A stretch of DNA of 64,000 bases. It comes from Zygnema cylindricum. Taxonomy: Eukaryota > Streptophyta > Zygnematophyceae > Zygnematales > Zygnemataceae. Shown here one piece after another: positions 32,809 through 44,334 of this stretch. Made by a program: the position numbers and the translations under genes. Under the pieces are notes generated by a model. That model was given only the letters and a program-made list of their open reading frames with translations. It made no database searches and was not told the origin of the DNA. Within the stretch, counting starts at the first letter, position 1; every line of letters begins with the position of its first letter. Location of the stretch: positions 124,001 through 188,000 of the forward strand of contig JBBHKE010003332.1 of assembly GCA_037447655.1 (NCBI GenBank). The letters are read 5' to 3'.

Positions 32809-35800
32809 GTACTCCCCTTATTTTCTAGTCTAATTTTAATTTTTCTTTCAACCCGCACTTTTCCCGACAATATTTTAATTTAGGAGAGGACACAGGTTTG
32901 GTCATCATGTCAGCCACCATTTCTTCATCAGGTTTATACACAAGATTTAAAATTTTATTTTCAACTTTTTCTCTTACGAAGCTTAATCTTATGTCCATAT
33001 GTTTTGCTTTGAAATGGTATTTTGGATTGGCTGCAATTGTGATTGCAGCTTGATTATCGCAAAAGATTTCATGCACTCCCTCCTTCATATATCCCAGTTC
33101 TTGCAACAATGGCTTCACCCACATTAGTTCTTTTATAGCAGAACAAGACATCATATACTCAGCTTCCATAGTAGACTGAGCAACCACCTTTTGTTTCTTA
33201 CTGCTCCAACAACAAGCACCTTCCCCCACATACAAAACATATCCAGAAGTGCATCTTTTCATAGGTGCATCCCCATAACTGACATCACTCCAAGTGGTGA
33301 TATTAGTGTGCTCCCCTCCCAAATGCAACCATAATTCTCTGGTTCCAACCAGATATCTCATGACTCTCTTGGCTGCCTCCCAGTCTCTCTTTCTAGGATC
33401 ATTAAGACTCCTACTGAGAACTCCAACTGCTGCCGCTATGTCCGACCTTGTACAATTCATAAAATAGATCAAACTTCCTACGACCTGTCTATAAGGGATA
33501 GATTTCATAAACTCTCTCTCCTCTGGACTCATCTGATCATCTAAGATCCTCACTCCTTCTACACTCCCATCATTTTCTTTTTTTCAAGTCAATGGGAGTG
33601 GTACAACTGTTAGCTTTTTCCATCTGGAATTTCTCAAGCATATTTCCTATTGCTTCTTTTTGAGGAAGTCTAATAATCTTCTTCCCTCTATCTCTCTCCA
33701 TTTGGATCCCCAAAATATATTTTGCCTCCCCTAAATCCTTAATATCAAATCTGCCCCTAAGATCTTTCTTTAGCTTATTGATCTTCTCCAAAGACTTACT
33801 CAACACAAGCAGATCATCCACATAAATTGCAATAAAAATGACACCATTCTCATCTTCAAACATATAGATAGAATGGTAAGAGCTGATCCGGATATATCCC
33901 AGATCGGTGAGAAACTCATCTAGTTTTTTATTCCACTGTTGGGGAGCCTGCTTTAGTCCATATAAGGATTTTATGAGCTTGCAGACTTTGCTCTCCTCTC
34001 CATCTTCCAAGAACCCCTCGGGTTGCCTCATGAAAATTTCTTTCTCTAACTCACCATTAAGAAAAGCTGTCTTAATGTCCATCTGGTGGATTTCCATGTC
34101 TTCCGCTGCTGCTTATTGTCCATCTGGTGGATTTCCATTTCTTCCGCTGCTGCCACACCGAGGAGAATCCTTACTGAGGGGAACCGAACAAGTGGAGCAA
34201 AGGTCTCCTCATAGTCAATCTCCTATTTTTGAGTAAAACCCTTTGCTACCAATTGAGCCTTGTATCTCTCAATGGTATTATCTGGGTTCAGTTTTAGTTT
34301 AAATACCCATTTACACCCAATAGGTTTTTCTGTCAGGAGGACAATCCGGTAATTCCCAAGTATTTGTTTCCATGATAGAAGCCATCTCATCATGTATGGC
34401 TCTAATCCATCTTTGTTTCTCTGGACTATTCACTGACTCCGAGTAAGAATGAGGCTCATATGGGTGAGATAGCTTAGTTACCTTATGAGCCGTTTGTTTT
34501 TCCTGTATCCTTTGTTACTCCTCCTACCTCCCTCAAACTCTGAAGCTGGAATGGATGGAAGTCTTGGATTTCTACTCACAATCTCATCGGCTCCACTGTC
34601 CATGGCCGGTTCTTGTCCCGCTTCTTCTATCTCCTCGAAGTCCATAGGAGTATGTGAGGTTTCCGGTGAGTCTCCAGTATATTAGATCTCCACTGAATCT
34701 GCAATCACGGTTTCACTCATGTCCCTTTCGGGAACGACCGAGTTCTCTTCACTGTCGGACTCAAATCTGATTCTTATCTTCTTTGTATATTTGAAGGGGT
34801 CAAATGACTTCCCTTCATCCATGACAACTAAATGTTTGAACATAATTATATCTTTTTTTGCTAAGTCATAGACTCTATATCCCTTAACATCCTCGTCATA
34901 TCCCACAAAGTATCCAGGTTTTCCCTTAACATCTAGTTTCCAATTTTTCCTATTCGTGTCAAGACAGTAAACTTGGCTACCGAATACTTTAAGGTGTGAG
35001 ATATCTGGTTTCCTTCCAACCCATCTCTCATAAGGTGTCACTCCCTTTATAACCTAAGTAAAGACTCTATTCTTAATGTAGTTGGCACAGTTCATTGCTT
35101 CTGCCCAAAATCTCTTTCCTATTTTGTTGTTTGCCAACATACTACATGAACTATCTCCTAGTGTTCGATTCAACCTCTCAACTACCCCATTTTGTTCCGG
35201 GTTATATGGTACAGTTTTTCTGGTGCTGCACTCCCTCATCTCTCAGAAATTCCTCAAACTGGTTAGAGGTATATTCCCCCCCATTATCACTCCTTATCCT
35301 CTTAATGGGGGTTTCATGCAACTTCTCACTCCAGGCTTTATATTCTTTGAAGTAAGTTGATGCTTCAGACTTTGTTTTTAGAAAGTAGACTCTAGAGTAT
35401 CTAGACCAGTCATCGGTTATTGTCACCATAAACCTCTTTCCTCCAATCGAAGGTACTTTTGCTGGTCCCCAAATATCTGTGTGGACCAAGTCTTACACTT
35501 TCTCACCTCTATATGTGGCGGCTTTGGGAAAGGGAAGTTTGTGAACCTTACCTTGAGCACACCCACTACAATCATCCATCATTTCATTATCCCTAAACTG
35601 AATGCCTTCTACTACCCCAAGCTTTTTCATTTCCCTCAACTTATCAAAATGCACATGCCCCAACCGCTTATGCCATATCATCAACTTAGGAACACCAACA
35701 CAATAAGCATTCTTCTTTTCATTACTCAGGTTAAGCTTAAACATTCCTTGGCTACCTTTATCTGCCGTGAAGTAAACTTCATCCCCATACTTAGCTATAA

Positions 35801-37073
35801 AGACTCCCTTTCTAGTGAAGGTATCTACTGGTGAAGGTATCAAACTCCTTGTCATCTAGCACAGACGTAGAGACAAGATTTTTACTCAACTGAGGAATGT
35901 AGAGTACATCTGAGAATGTAAGTATAGAAGTCTTACCCTCCACTAAGACTTTCACATCTACTGATCCCACTAGATCTGTAGTAACCACTCTCCCATCCCC
36001 ATACTCTATTTCTACAGTAGGGATCTTTCTTAGCTTATTGAAGAGTTCTTTTTCACGACACATATACATGGATGCACCTGAGTCGATAATTGATCCTTCT
36101 TGTGGAGCTCCCGAATTGCTCCAAGGGCACACTTTTGTCTCCGAGGGATCTCCTTCTCCTCCAAGTTCTTGTCAAGAAGAAACTCCCCATCCTCCTCAAA
36201 GGACTCATCCTTGGTTTCTCCTGTTACTTTTGTAACCACAAGTGCATTTTTCTTCCCTCCGGAAAAACCACCTCCACGGTTCTGTTGGAGCCTCAGCTCC
36301 GACAGCTTTCCACAATCTGCGATAAAGTGTCCTGGCTTTTTGCAAAAATGACAAAGACCCTTTGGGGGCCTCGGCCCCCCAAAATGATCTCTTTCCCCTT
36401 TGTAAGGTTTCTTTGGGTCCTTCCCCCATCGATCCCCTCCTGCTGCTAGAGCTTGAATGCTCTTCCCTCCTCTCCTAATCTCCATTGTGTTTTCCTGCAC
36501 AAGTATCATCTTGACCACTGTGTTCCATTTCCATGAACTATCAGGCATTTCCTGTACTCGATACACTATGTTCTCGAACTCATCTGGTAACTCCATGATA
36601 AGAGTGTTAACTTTCATTTTCATTAGAGCTGTCCACCCGTCACTTTCCATCTCCATATACAAACAAAAAAGATCATTACAGTAATCTAACATCGTTCCTC
36701 GTTTGTAAGTGTTACTCACTAGCTTTTGCTCAGCCAACAGGAGCTCCTGAATAGTTCTAACTCTATAAATCTCCACCAAACTCATCCCCAACTCCTGGGC
36801 CTTGTAAATCTGAAGATGAGGAGTGGCCAAAGCTTGAGTGAGGTGCCTGAGAATGAAGTTCTTGGCAGCCATGTTTACATCCTCCCACATTTGAGTATCT
36901 TTCTCCGCGGTCTTCACAGTCGCCGCTCCTTGTACTGTGGCAATAGGAGTAAGAGGTGTCTCCTTCCCTTTTCCCTTTTCGGACACATTGTTGTCCCCAT
37001 CATCTGCCTCCTCCTCTGAGGCAGCCGTTGCTGCAGGAAACCTTACTCCTCCAAATCCTGGTGGAGTTCCCAA
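32809..37073 (-). pseudogene. Ty1/copia polyprotein, element 2, several breaks
   Basis: On the minus strand, gag (from 37073, no clear ATG) contains MAAKNFILRHLTQAL and a zinc knuckle CHFCKKPGHFIADC. The protease has the active-site motif IIDSGASMYMC (36110-36080). The pre-integrase region has MIWHKRLGHVHFDKL and CSGCAQGK. The integrase has TITDDWSRY, RSDNGGEY and NPEQNGVVERLN. Reverse transcriptase has QMDIKTAFLNGELEKEI and IYVDDLLVLSKS (34097-33570). RNase H ends ...KHMDIRLSFV and MVADMMTKP (33553-32825). Breaks include a 41-bp tandem duplication (34076-34157) and frameshifts near 35830, 35205 and 35045. It is better preserved than element 1, and it lacks the usual leader between gag and its 5' LTR. 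Confidence 0.85.
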
Positions 37074-37155
37074 GGTGGACGTTTCACTTGTCCACTAACG
37101 ATACCCCAGTATCGTTTTTTGCACAAAGCTCCCCTCATCATGTCTTCCCATATAA

Positions 37156-37904
37156 CTTCTATCTACTGAAGTACGGACCAATCAGATTACTGTACCGTAC
37201 CAAAAAGTACTATTGCCGGTGTACCTTTTGTACGGCCTATGTACGACAAGGCTATTAAGCGGACGCGTGTCTGTTTTTCACTCGTCCTTACATTCCTCGA
37301 AATTCCTATGACCGAATGTCATCTCTCCACGTGGCTCCAGGTCATGCCACGTCACAAAACGCCAAAGTGACCACTCCGGGATTCCGGCGATGATGTGAGC
37401 CGTTGGATTCGCAGCGAGACGCAATCTTAGCCGTTATAAATACTTGCGCGATATTTGTTTCGCTGACAAAACAAAATGCGTGGTATTCGTTTTGAAAAAG
37501 TTTCGTACTTCGTACTTTCATAAAACTGTATCTATGCAAGCCGTATACAATTTTAGTTAAATCAATATGTTCCTCCTTATAGATATATATATCTATCACA
37601 TACTATAACATTTAGCATTGGTCGTAGTCTAATAGGATAAAGCTGACCGCTATCGGCCAACTTGATGAACCGAAGGTACAGGGATCAAATCCTAGGTCTG
37701 TCATGCATATTTTTAGTAACCTACTAAAACTAACTGCTTTTTTGAACTAAGGCAGCCATGGATCAACCTCCCTGTCTATCCTTCAGTGACTACAACAAGT
37801 ATAGGGGCTAGAGAGAGGAGGTGGAGGCAGGCTGTCCGTCCTTTTTTTTTCTTTTATACTAACCTATTAAACCTAGAAAATACTCTAGAAATCTATTATT
37901 TTCA
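37156..37904 (-). repeat. Copia LTR (right), truncated
   Basis: Alignable by eye to the middle LTR from AACTTCTATCTACTGAAGTA to ...TATTATTTTCA. It is highly similar throughout, including the tRNA-like stretch at 37618-37700. Its gag-side ~135 bp and the leader are replaced by unrelated sequence (37074-37155). Confidence 0.75.
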
Positions 37905-38110
37905 ACAATTATTAATCGCCTGGTTGGGCGTTTTCAAAGATTCTTTTTCCTACAAACTCTGGAGAGTCCAGGCTGCACAGGGGTGCAGTCAGATTGTCAA
38001 CTTGTTTGCTTGGGCAGCAGTGGTTGCCATTGAAAGTGGGTTAGTTAAAAAATATCTAGAGGCTTTCTGAATTCTGTTGTCCAATGGAGGACACAGAATT
38101 GTAGACATTG
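37905..38110 (+). mobile_element. Inverted copia LTR-tip and leader fragment
   Basis: GATTCTTTTTCCTACA at 37939-37954 matches the minus-strand LTR end GATTCTTTTTGCTACA. It is followed in the plus orientation by the leader (AGGCTGCACAGGGGTGCAGTC, then TATCTAGAGGC, then TCCAATGGAGGACACAGAATT). It is thus a small copia fragment head-to-head with the array. Confidence 0.65.
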
Positions 38111-38834
38111 GGTCGAAAAAACACAAGACGACAAATTTTTGTACATCCTAAGTTTGCGGATGACGCAAATCGTATTGTACAAATTTGCGATTTTTTTCGT
38201 ACGGCTGCAACTTAGGCAATGCGACGCTAAGTTACAAAGGAAAACGACAGAGAAAATCCCGTACTTAGCCACATGGAGCCGTTCCCTTAGTCGAAGATGC
38301 GGTAGGCAACACTGCTTGCCGCGGGAATGACGCAAAGTACAAATGGTACAACTTTGTACCACTTTCTTATATGTTCACACCTACTTTCTGTCATGCATAC
38401 GTCATCTAGGAATTGTCTGGACGTTCGGTTTTCCGATTGAGCATGTCATCTTCCGATAGCTCTATGCCACATGTGCGATGCAGCTACAGAATTTCAGGGA
38501 CAATAGACCGCCTAACGTTAATAAAGATTTAGTAAAGTACTGTACTTTATTGTACTTTACTGTACTCATACATGTCCCAATCGTACGGATTTGGACTTTT
38601 TCTGATAACTGCCTAGTATTCGCTTGTTTCGTAAAATTTGGAAGTCACATACTGAAAAAAAATTGTACAGACATTTTTTTAAAAATAGACGTTGGTTCAT
38701 TTTTGCGCGAGAATTTTAATTCGTCCTCCACTCCTTCACAACGAAGCCGCCATTGGAGACGGCAAAAAATCAGCCATTAAACCTGTCATTGAAGCCACCC
38801 TTCAAGTTTTCACAATCCTAAATAGAAGCATCCA
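38111..38834. other. 5' region of the second hAT copy
   Basis: AT-rich and GTAC-rich sequence, with no supported gene. Its last 200 bp resemble the leader of the first hAT copy (AAAAATTGTACAGACA, CGCCATTG, CATTGAAGCC). Confidence 0.45.
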
Positions 38835-40849
38835 TGCCTAGGCCACGGGGAATCGAGTGGGATCACGTTAAGCCTCCAGAAGGTGAGTTGCTTGGGAATA
38901 ACAAAATATGCATCTGTATATACTGCAATTTAGAATAGAATGGTCAAGCAACTAGAATTAAGAACCATGTTCTTGATATGTTAAAAGTGGAGGCATTAGA
39001 GCTTGCATTTTATGTCTAGATGAAGTGCAAGCGGAGCTAAATGCATCGCAAACTGCAAAATCTTCTCATGGCTCTCGGAAACGTGTCATATCCATTTTGG
39101 ATGAACTCAACGGATGTCTTGGATCTAGCCAACGTAGTAAGTTAGAAGGTGTTCAGCCAAAACAAATAGTGTATACAGTATGCATAACCAAAAAGAGGTG
39201 GATGTAGCACGGGCAAAGGCTTTCTTTGCCAATGGTTTACCGTTTCGACTATTGGACGACCCATACTTTAATGTGGCAGTGAAGAAGACCAAGGATACAA
39301 GGTCGTATTACAAGTTACCTCACAAGAATACCATGAAAAATCGCCTTCTATCTGAGACGAAAGAAACGATCACTAGCGATTTGGCAAGCTACTATGAGAC
39401 CATAAAAATCACCAGTGCCTCCATCACATCAGACGTTTGGACGGCCGTTGACGATACGCCTCTCCTAAACATTCTAGCTTTCAACTCCAGAGGTGAAATG
39501 TTTCTCCTGGCGGAAGACACTCGAGGGAAAATCAAGGATGTTGAATATGTTTGTCAGGTGTTAGAGAAATGAGTTATTGCGGTGGGGGTCAAACATGTGG
39601 TACAAGTTGTGACAGATTCTACTTCGTGAACAAGGCTGCCTCCTCGATGCTCGTGGAAAAGTATCCTTCCATTACATGGACGCCATGTGTTGCCCACGTA
39701 TTGGACCTCTTATTAAAGGATTGGGGCAAGTTATCATTTATTTCCACACCTGTCTGAGAGGCGAAGAAGGTGTTGAAATTTATCATGAATCATCACATGA
39801 GGACTACCTTGCTCCACAAAATATCCAAACTTCAGCTTTTTAAACCTCGAGAGACCAGGTTTGCTACAAGTTTTATCATGCTACTGAGGTTTTTACATGT
39901 GAAGGATAACTTGGAGATGTTGATGTTTGATGATGCTTACAAATAGTGGTTATTGAAGTCTACATACAAGTTAGAGGGTGTTAAGATTAAAGGCTATATC
40001 TTGAACTCGAAATTTTGGATGAGAGTGACTGAGGTTGTGACATTTTCAAAACCTGTAGTGCGACTGATGAGGGAGTGCGACAAAGGGATCCCAAATGTGG
40101 GGAAGGTTTATCATGGTTTTTTCACTATTGGGGAGTTCTTAGTGAAGTTGTCTAGCAATGGAGGAGCACGAAATTACGAAAGCATGCAAATTCTGGAGGA
40201 GCTGAAGGTGTCTTTCAACGCCAGATAGGAAATGGCACATAACCCTATATATGATGTCGACTTTGTACTCAAGCGCGAGTACCAAAGTGATGAGTATGAT
40301 CAACTTTCAAATGTGAAAATAATAGAAGGTTTTCAAATAATGCTCGAAAAGATGTTACCAAATGTGGCGGATCAGGATGAGGCCTTCTCCGAGTTGTCTA
40401 AATATAATGGCTTTGAGGGCATATTTGGGAGGGAAGTGACAAAAACTTGTGCTAAGCAGATGCCGGGGTGGAAGTGGTGGCAACAGTTTAGGTCTGTCAC
40501 CCCTACTTTACGGAAAGTAGCAATTTGGATCCTTGAACAATGTACAGTTGCTAGCTCATGTGAGAGGAATTGGTCAACTTATGACCATATTCACTCTAAA
40601 AAACGGAACAGCTCATGTGAGAGGAATAGGTCAACCTATGACCATATTCACTCTAAGAAATGGAACAGATTGACAGCTAAAAGAGCTGATGATTTGGTTT
40701 GGGTTTTTAGCAATCTCAAATTATTACAAAACACAAGGGATGTTAGTTATGAAGAGGAAATGATAGCATGGGAAGAAGAGGAAGGGGAGGTAGGAGAAGA
40801 GGAGTTTTAAGAAGACATGTTTGACATAGATTTGGAGTAAAGAGAGAAA
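38835..40849 (+). pseudogene. Second hAT transposase copy, heavily decayed
   Basis: It starts ATGCCTAGGCCACGGGG like the 3131 copy and follows it to the C-terminus: GIEWDHVK, RLLDDPYFNVAVK, SASITSDVWTAVDDTPLLN, KPRETRFATSFIML, WWQQFRSVTPTLRKVA. Stops and shifts break it at about 38935, 39160, 39570, 39756, 39945 and 40227. The conserved C-terminal block is duplicated in frame: a 57-bp unit (SSCERN.STYDHIHSKK) occurs twice at 40553-40666. It is not functional. Confidence 0.85.
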
Positions 40850-41019
40850 GGGAAGATATATATATTCACAGCCTGCAATGAGTTGTCATAGTTTTAATGT
40901 GACAATAAGATCATATCTCCCAGATTAATACAATGTTTGTTTTGTTTTGCTTCAATGTGAACTTTGCCATTTTTTATTGTGGACATGGTTTTTTTATCGT
41001 GGACAAATTTTACAAGGCC

Positions 41020-41110
41020 ATGTTGTACCAACGACGAGGCAGTCTGCTCGCTGGTTCAACAACAAGACAGTGGTCGCTGGTTCAGCAACCAAACAACCCG
41101 GTCACTGGTT
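41020..41110. repeat. Eroded minisatellite after the second hAT copy
   Basis: Repeats of the type ACGAGGCAGTCTGCTCGCTGG and ACAAGACAGTGGTCGCTGG correspond to the 23-bp minisatellite at 5400-5750 but number only three to four units. Confidence 0.55.
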
Positions 41111-41327
41111 TGTTGCATGTTTCAATTTTTTAGGGTTTTGAATATCCTAATATTCAAATTTGAAAAGTAAAAAAAAAGTACGAATTTTACAGCGAATTTT
41201 ATAAAGATGAAAATTGTTATATGCGCACCGAACGTAGTATTCGTTAGTTTACTCCGTGCGTTTTATGCACATAAGACATCTATGATGTACTGTAGTGTTA
41301 ATGTAAAATATAGTTATGTAATAATAA

Positions 41328-43121
41328 GGGAATTGATCATGGCAGTGATTGTTTTAGTTGCGTATAGTCACTTACGTCATTTTGTGAAAAATTGTACGTT
41401 TGTAGTACACCATTGTTACAAGTAAAGTAGCGTTGAGTCTAAATTTGACGGTCAATCGGTTGGACAGCTTTGGCTTTCAAAATATTGTTTCAACCGCTTA
41501 AACTTTTGCCGCGCTTGCGAATGTCGACCGTCATACTAAAATTTGCAATTAACACGGCCGGCGGGCTTTACGGTAATAAAACTGCGGCAACTACATGTAA
41601 ATAAGTGTTGCAGACAATGATTTTTTGTCGTTACGTGAGCTCCACGGTGAGAGCACGTTGAATATTAATTTAGCCGCAAAATAGAAATCTAGTCATCTAA
41701 GCGTTACATTGAACTTAGAGGCAAATTGAAACGAAACCTCTTTAAACCGAAGTACTGTAATCTTGTACGAAAATATTAAAACGCACAAAACGAAATTTCG
41801 TTGTCATGTAAGAATGCTGATTTGTAGATAGTGTGGCTCGAATTCGTCGTGCGTGACGACTCGCATTTTTTTCATTTAATTTAAATTGATATTTTTACGC
41901 TAGTTTCGTTTTATTACAGTGTACAAAGTTTATTTCGTTTCGTGCGTTTTAATATTTCCGTACAAGATTACAGTACTTCAGTTTAAAGAAATTTCGTTTC
42001 AATTTGCGTCTGAGTTCAATGTAACGCTTAGACGACTAAATTTCAATTTTGCGGCTAAGGGTAACATTCGATTAGATGAAAAACGGGGTTTCGTTAATGA
42101 ACGCCGTGTGTTTTCCTACAAAGCCGTACCATAAAAAAACTTTTTTTAGACGAAACTTCGTTATTGGAAAGCTGTCGGGAAGCTCCAATGATGTAGGCGT
42201 AATTCTTGACCGTTGGATGTTTCACTTTTTGAGATGCGCGAAGCAATCGCGCACATTATCCAGTGGGCCCCTTCTCTCCTCGATGGATGATTGCCATTCA
42301 TTACCATTGGTACACGTGAAAAAGCAAAAACATATCTACTTTGAACAAGCGATCACAGGCGTGCACGTCTTACAGGCCTTGTGTCGCATGCCACGCTGTA
42401 TCTAGGTCAAGTTGAAAATATCCTCGCACCCTCCGTCTAACATCCACTGACATTCAAAGTTTACCGCGACCTTCAAAGTTTGCCTCGTTCTTTTGCAATT
42501 CCGTTTCGAAATTTTGATTTCCAAATTCAAAATCAAAATCTGGCTGAAAACTTTTTGTGCGAATCATTAACTACCTTCAGTCCTACATATATTTTGTACA
42601 AATATTCCGTTTATAGATTTCTTTAAGATTTTTAGAATTTGAACTCTAACCTATGTGGCGCCAATCATAATTGAGGAAGGTTTGTTACTGGCCCGACATA
42701 ATGGAGCGGACTTCCAGTAAACGATGTCAGTAGACTTGTCCGTACATTTACTGGGACCGCCTAATGGATGTTACCCTAAGTTAATATCCAACGTGCTCTC
42801 ACCATGGAGCTCACGTAACGACAAAAAGTGACTGTCTGCAACACTTTTATTTACATGTGGTTGCCGCAGTTTTGTTACCGTAAATCTCGCCGGCCGTGTG
42901 AATTGCTAATTGTATTATGACGGTTGACGTTTGCAAACGCATAAAAGTTTAAGTGGTTGAAACAATATTTTGAAAGTCAAAGCTGTCCAACCGATTGACC
43001 GTCAAATTTAGACTCAAGGTACTTTACTTGTACCAATGGTGTACTTCAAACGTACAATTTTTGACAAAATGACGTAAGTGACTGTGCGCAACAAAAACAA
43101 TCAATGCCGTGATCAATTCCC
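41328..43121. mobile_element. Foldback element with ~485-bp inverted arms and an 8-bp target duplication
   Basis: The left arm 41328-41815 is the reverse complement of 43121-42780 plus 42058-41918, with a loop of about 100 bp (41816-41917). The ends are GGGAATTGATC / GATCAATTCCC. The 8-mer AATAATAA flanks both ends (41320-41327 and 43122-43129). The arms differ by scattered substitutions, so they are not an assembly mirror. No transposase is present. The right arm is interrupted by another element at 42059-42776. Confidence 0.8.
42059..42776. mobile_element. Small TTA/TAA-type element inserted in the foldback arm
   Basis: It starts GGGTAACATTC and ends GGATGTTACCC, which are 11-bp TIRs with one mismatch. 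TAA stands on both sides (42056-42058 and 42777-42779). Removing 718 bp plus one TAA restores the pairing of the foldback arm. The 3-bp TAA duplication and GGG ends are PIF/Harbinger-like. It has no transposase. Confidence 0.75.
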
Positions 43122-43161
43122 AATAATAATTGAGCGCAAAGGGATGTGAGAGATTGTATAG

Positions 43162-44112
43162 TACACCGTGAATCGTTATTAGCATGTAGAAATTATTAGT
43201 GTAAAGAAAAAATTAGCGTCATTCATTCTAATTTAGTGCCAGGAGACGTGGCAGATTATGTTAGGATTATTGGAAGAATCGGCGGATCAACCGAAAGCAT
43301 GATTTGGTTCGATGTGGAGAATCGGTCGTCCGCAGATTTGTTGACCTTTTGGTTTCGCGTGGCACAATTCGACTTTGAGTATGGTTCCGCGATTTGAATC
43401 GGAGTACCTTTAGTTTGTTCTATGTACGGCGGTTCAGGACCAGCCGGTACATAGTTTATTAATGTGTGATGGTTCAGTTTGGTTTCGTTTGTTTTGTTCG
43501 TGTTTTCTTGAACGGTGACTATGCTTTTTAGCGCGCAGTACGTGTCTAGTTCGTTTTAGTGCGTGTCACTTTATTTTGGCGCTTGAATGCTTTTTAGGCG
43601 CACGTCCGCATGTGGACTTCGGCGCCCTCGTCTGCTTTTAGTTAGTGGAGTTTGTGGTCGTGAGATGTCAGTGTTAAAGAGGTATATTAGTGAGTGTTTT
43701 CATCAGGTTAGTATGCAGTCTGGGGAGATGCATCATGCAGTCTTTAGGAAGGGATGCATCATATGTGTGCAGGGAGGACACATTCAAAAGTGAGAGAGGG
43801 AGAGGTTGTATTGAAAAGCTAAGGCTTGATATATTGATATTTGGCCGACATGCTTTGTTGTGAGCTGTGAGTGTTTTATGTGTAAGAATGTTTATTCATA
43901 GCTTCCGCTGTGTTAATGAGCTTGTTATTTATGAGCATCTATTGGAGCACTTGATCGATTTTTAACAATTGGTATTGGAGCACTTGTTCGATATTTTAAC
44001 AGATTATGGTCCACGTCCTTAAATAGTGTAATTTGTTAAATTTAAGGTATCAATGTCAAAATTTTGGGGTGCCGATATAGCGTACATAAGGCTAATAACG
44101 ATTCACGGTGTA
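43162..44112. mobile_element. MITE-like element enlarged by a 740-bp insertion
   Basis: The ends are TACACCGTGAATCGTTATTAG and ...GCTAATAACGATTCACGGTGTA. Interior blocks typical of the family (GCCAGGAGACGTGGCAG, CACGTCCTTAAATAGTG) are separated by foreign DNA at 43261-44000. Confidence 0.65.
43261..44000. mobile_element. Insertion of unknown class with 8-bp duplication AGATTATG
   Basis: AGATTATG occurs at 43253-43260 and 44001-44008, exactly where the host MITE sequence is interrupted. The insert starts TTAGGATTATTGG and ends TTCGATATTTTAAC, so no terminal inverted repeats or TG...CA ends are evident. A short tandem repeat (TTGGAGCACTTGTTCGA-type, two units) closes its right end. A 68-codon open frame inside (43587-43793) has no recognisable motif. 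Confidence 0.55.
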
Positions 44113-44115
44113 CTG

Positions 44116-44334
44116 TACACCGCCAATCGTTATTAGCGTTGTGTACGCTAATTCCGTCCCGCTTTTTTTTTATTATTCTCAAATAAAATTATCCACACTA
44201 TTTAAAAAAAACCCTAATTCCTAATTAGAATAGACGATTTCTTCGAAAATTTCCAAATTCCCAATTACCGTAAACCACGCTAATTATTCGTATACGCTAA
44301 AAAAACTTACACGCTAATAACGATTGGCGGTGTA
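44116..44334. mobile_element. MITE-like element, best-preserved copy
   Basis: TA, then ACACCGCCAATCGTTATTAG, about 215 bp in all, then CTAATAACGATTGGCGGTGT and TA: near-perfect 23-bp inverted ends. No ORF. It lies four bases from the preceding copy. Confidence 0.8.

Noticed and set aside
41919-42405. Open frames of 71 and 109 codons
   Set aside because: They fall within the foldback arm and the nested MITE-like insertion, and neither has any recognisable motif.
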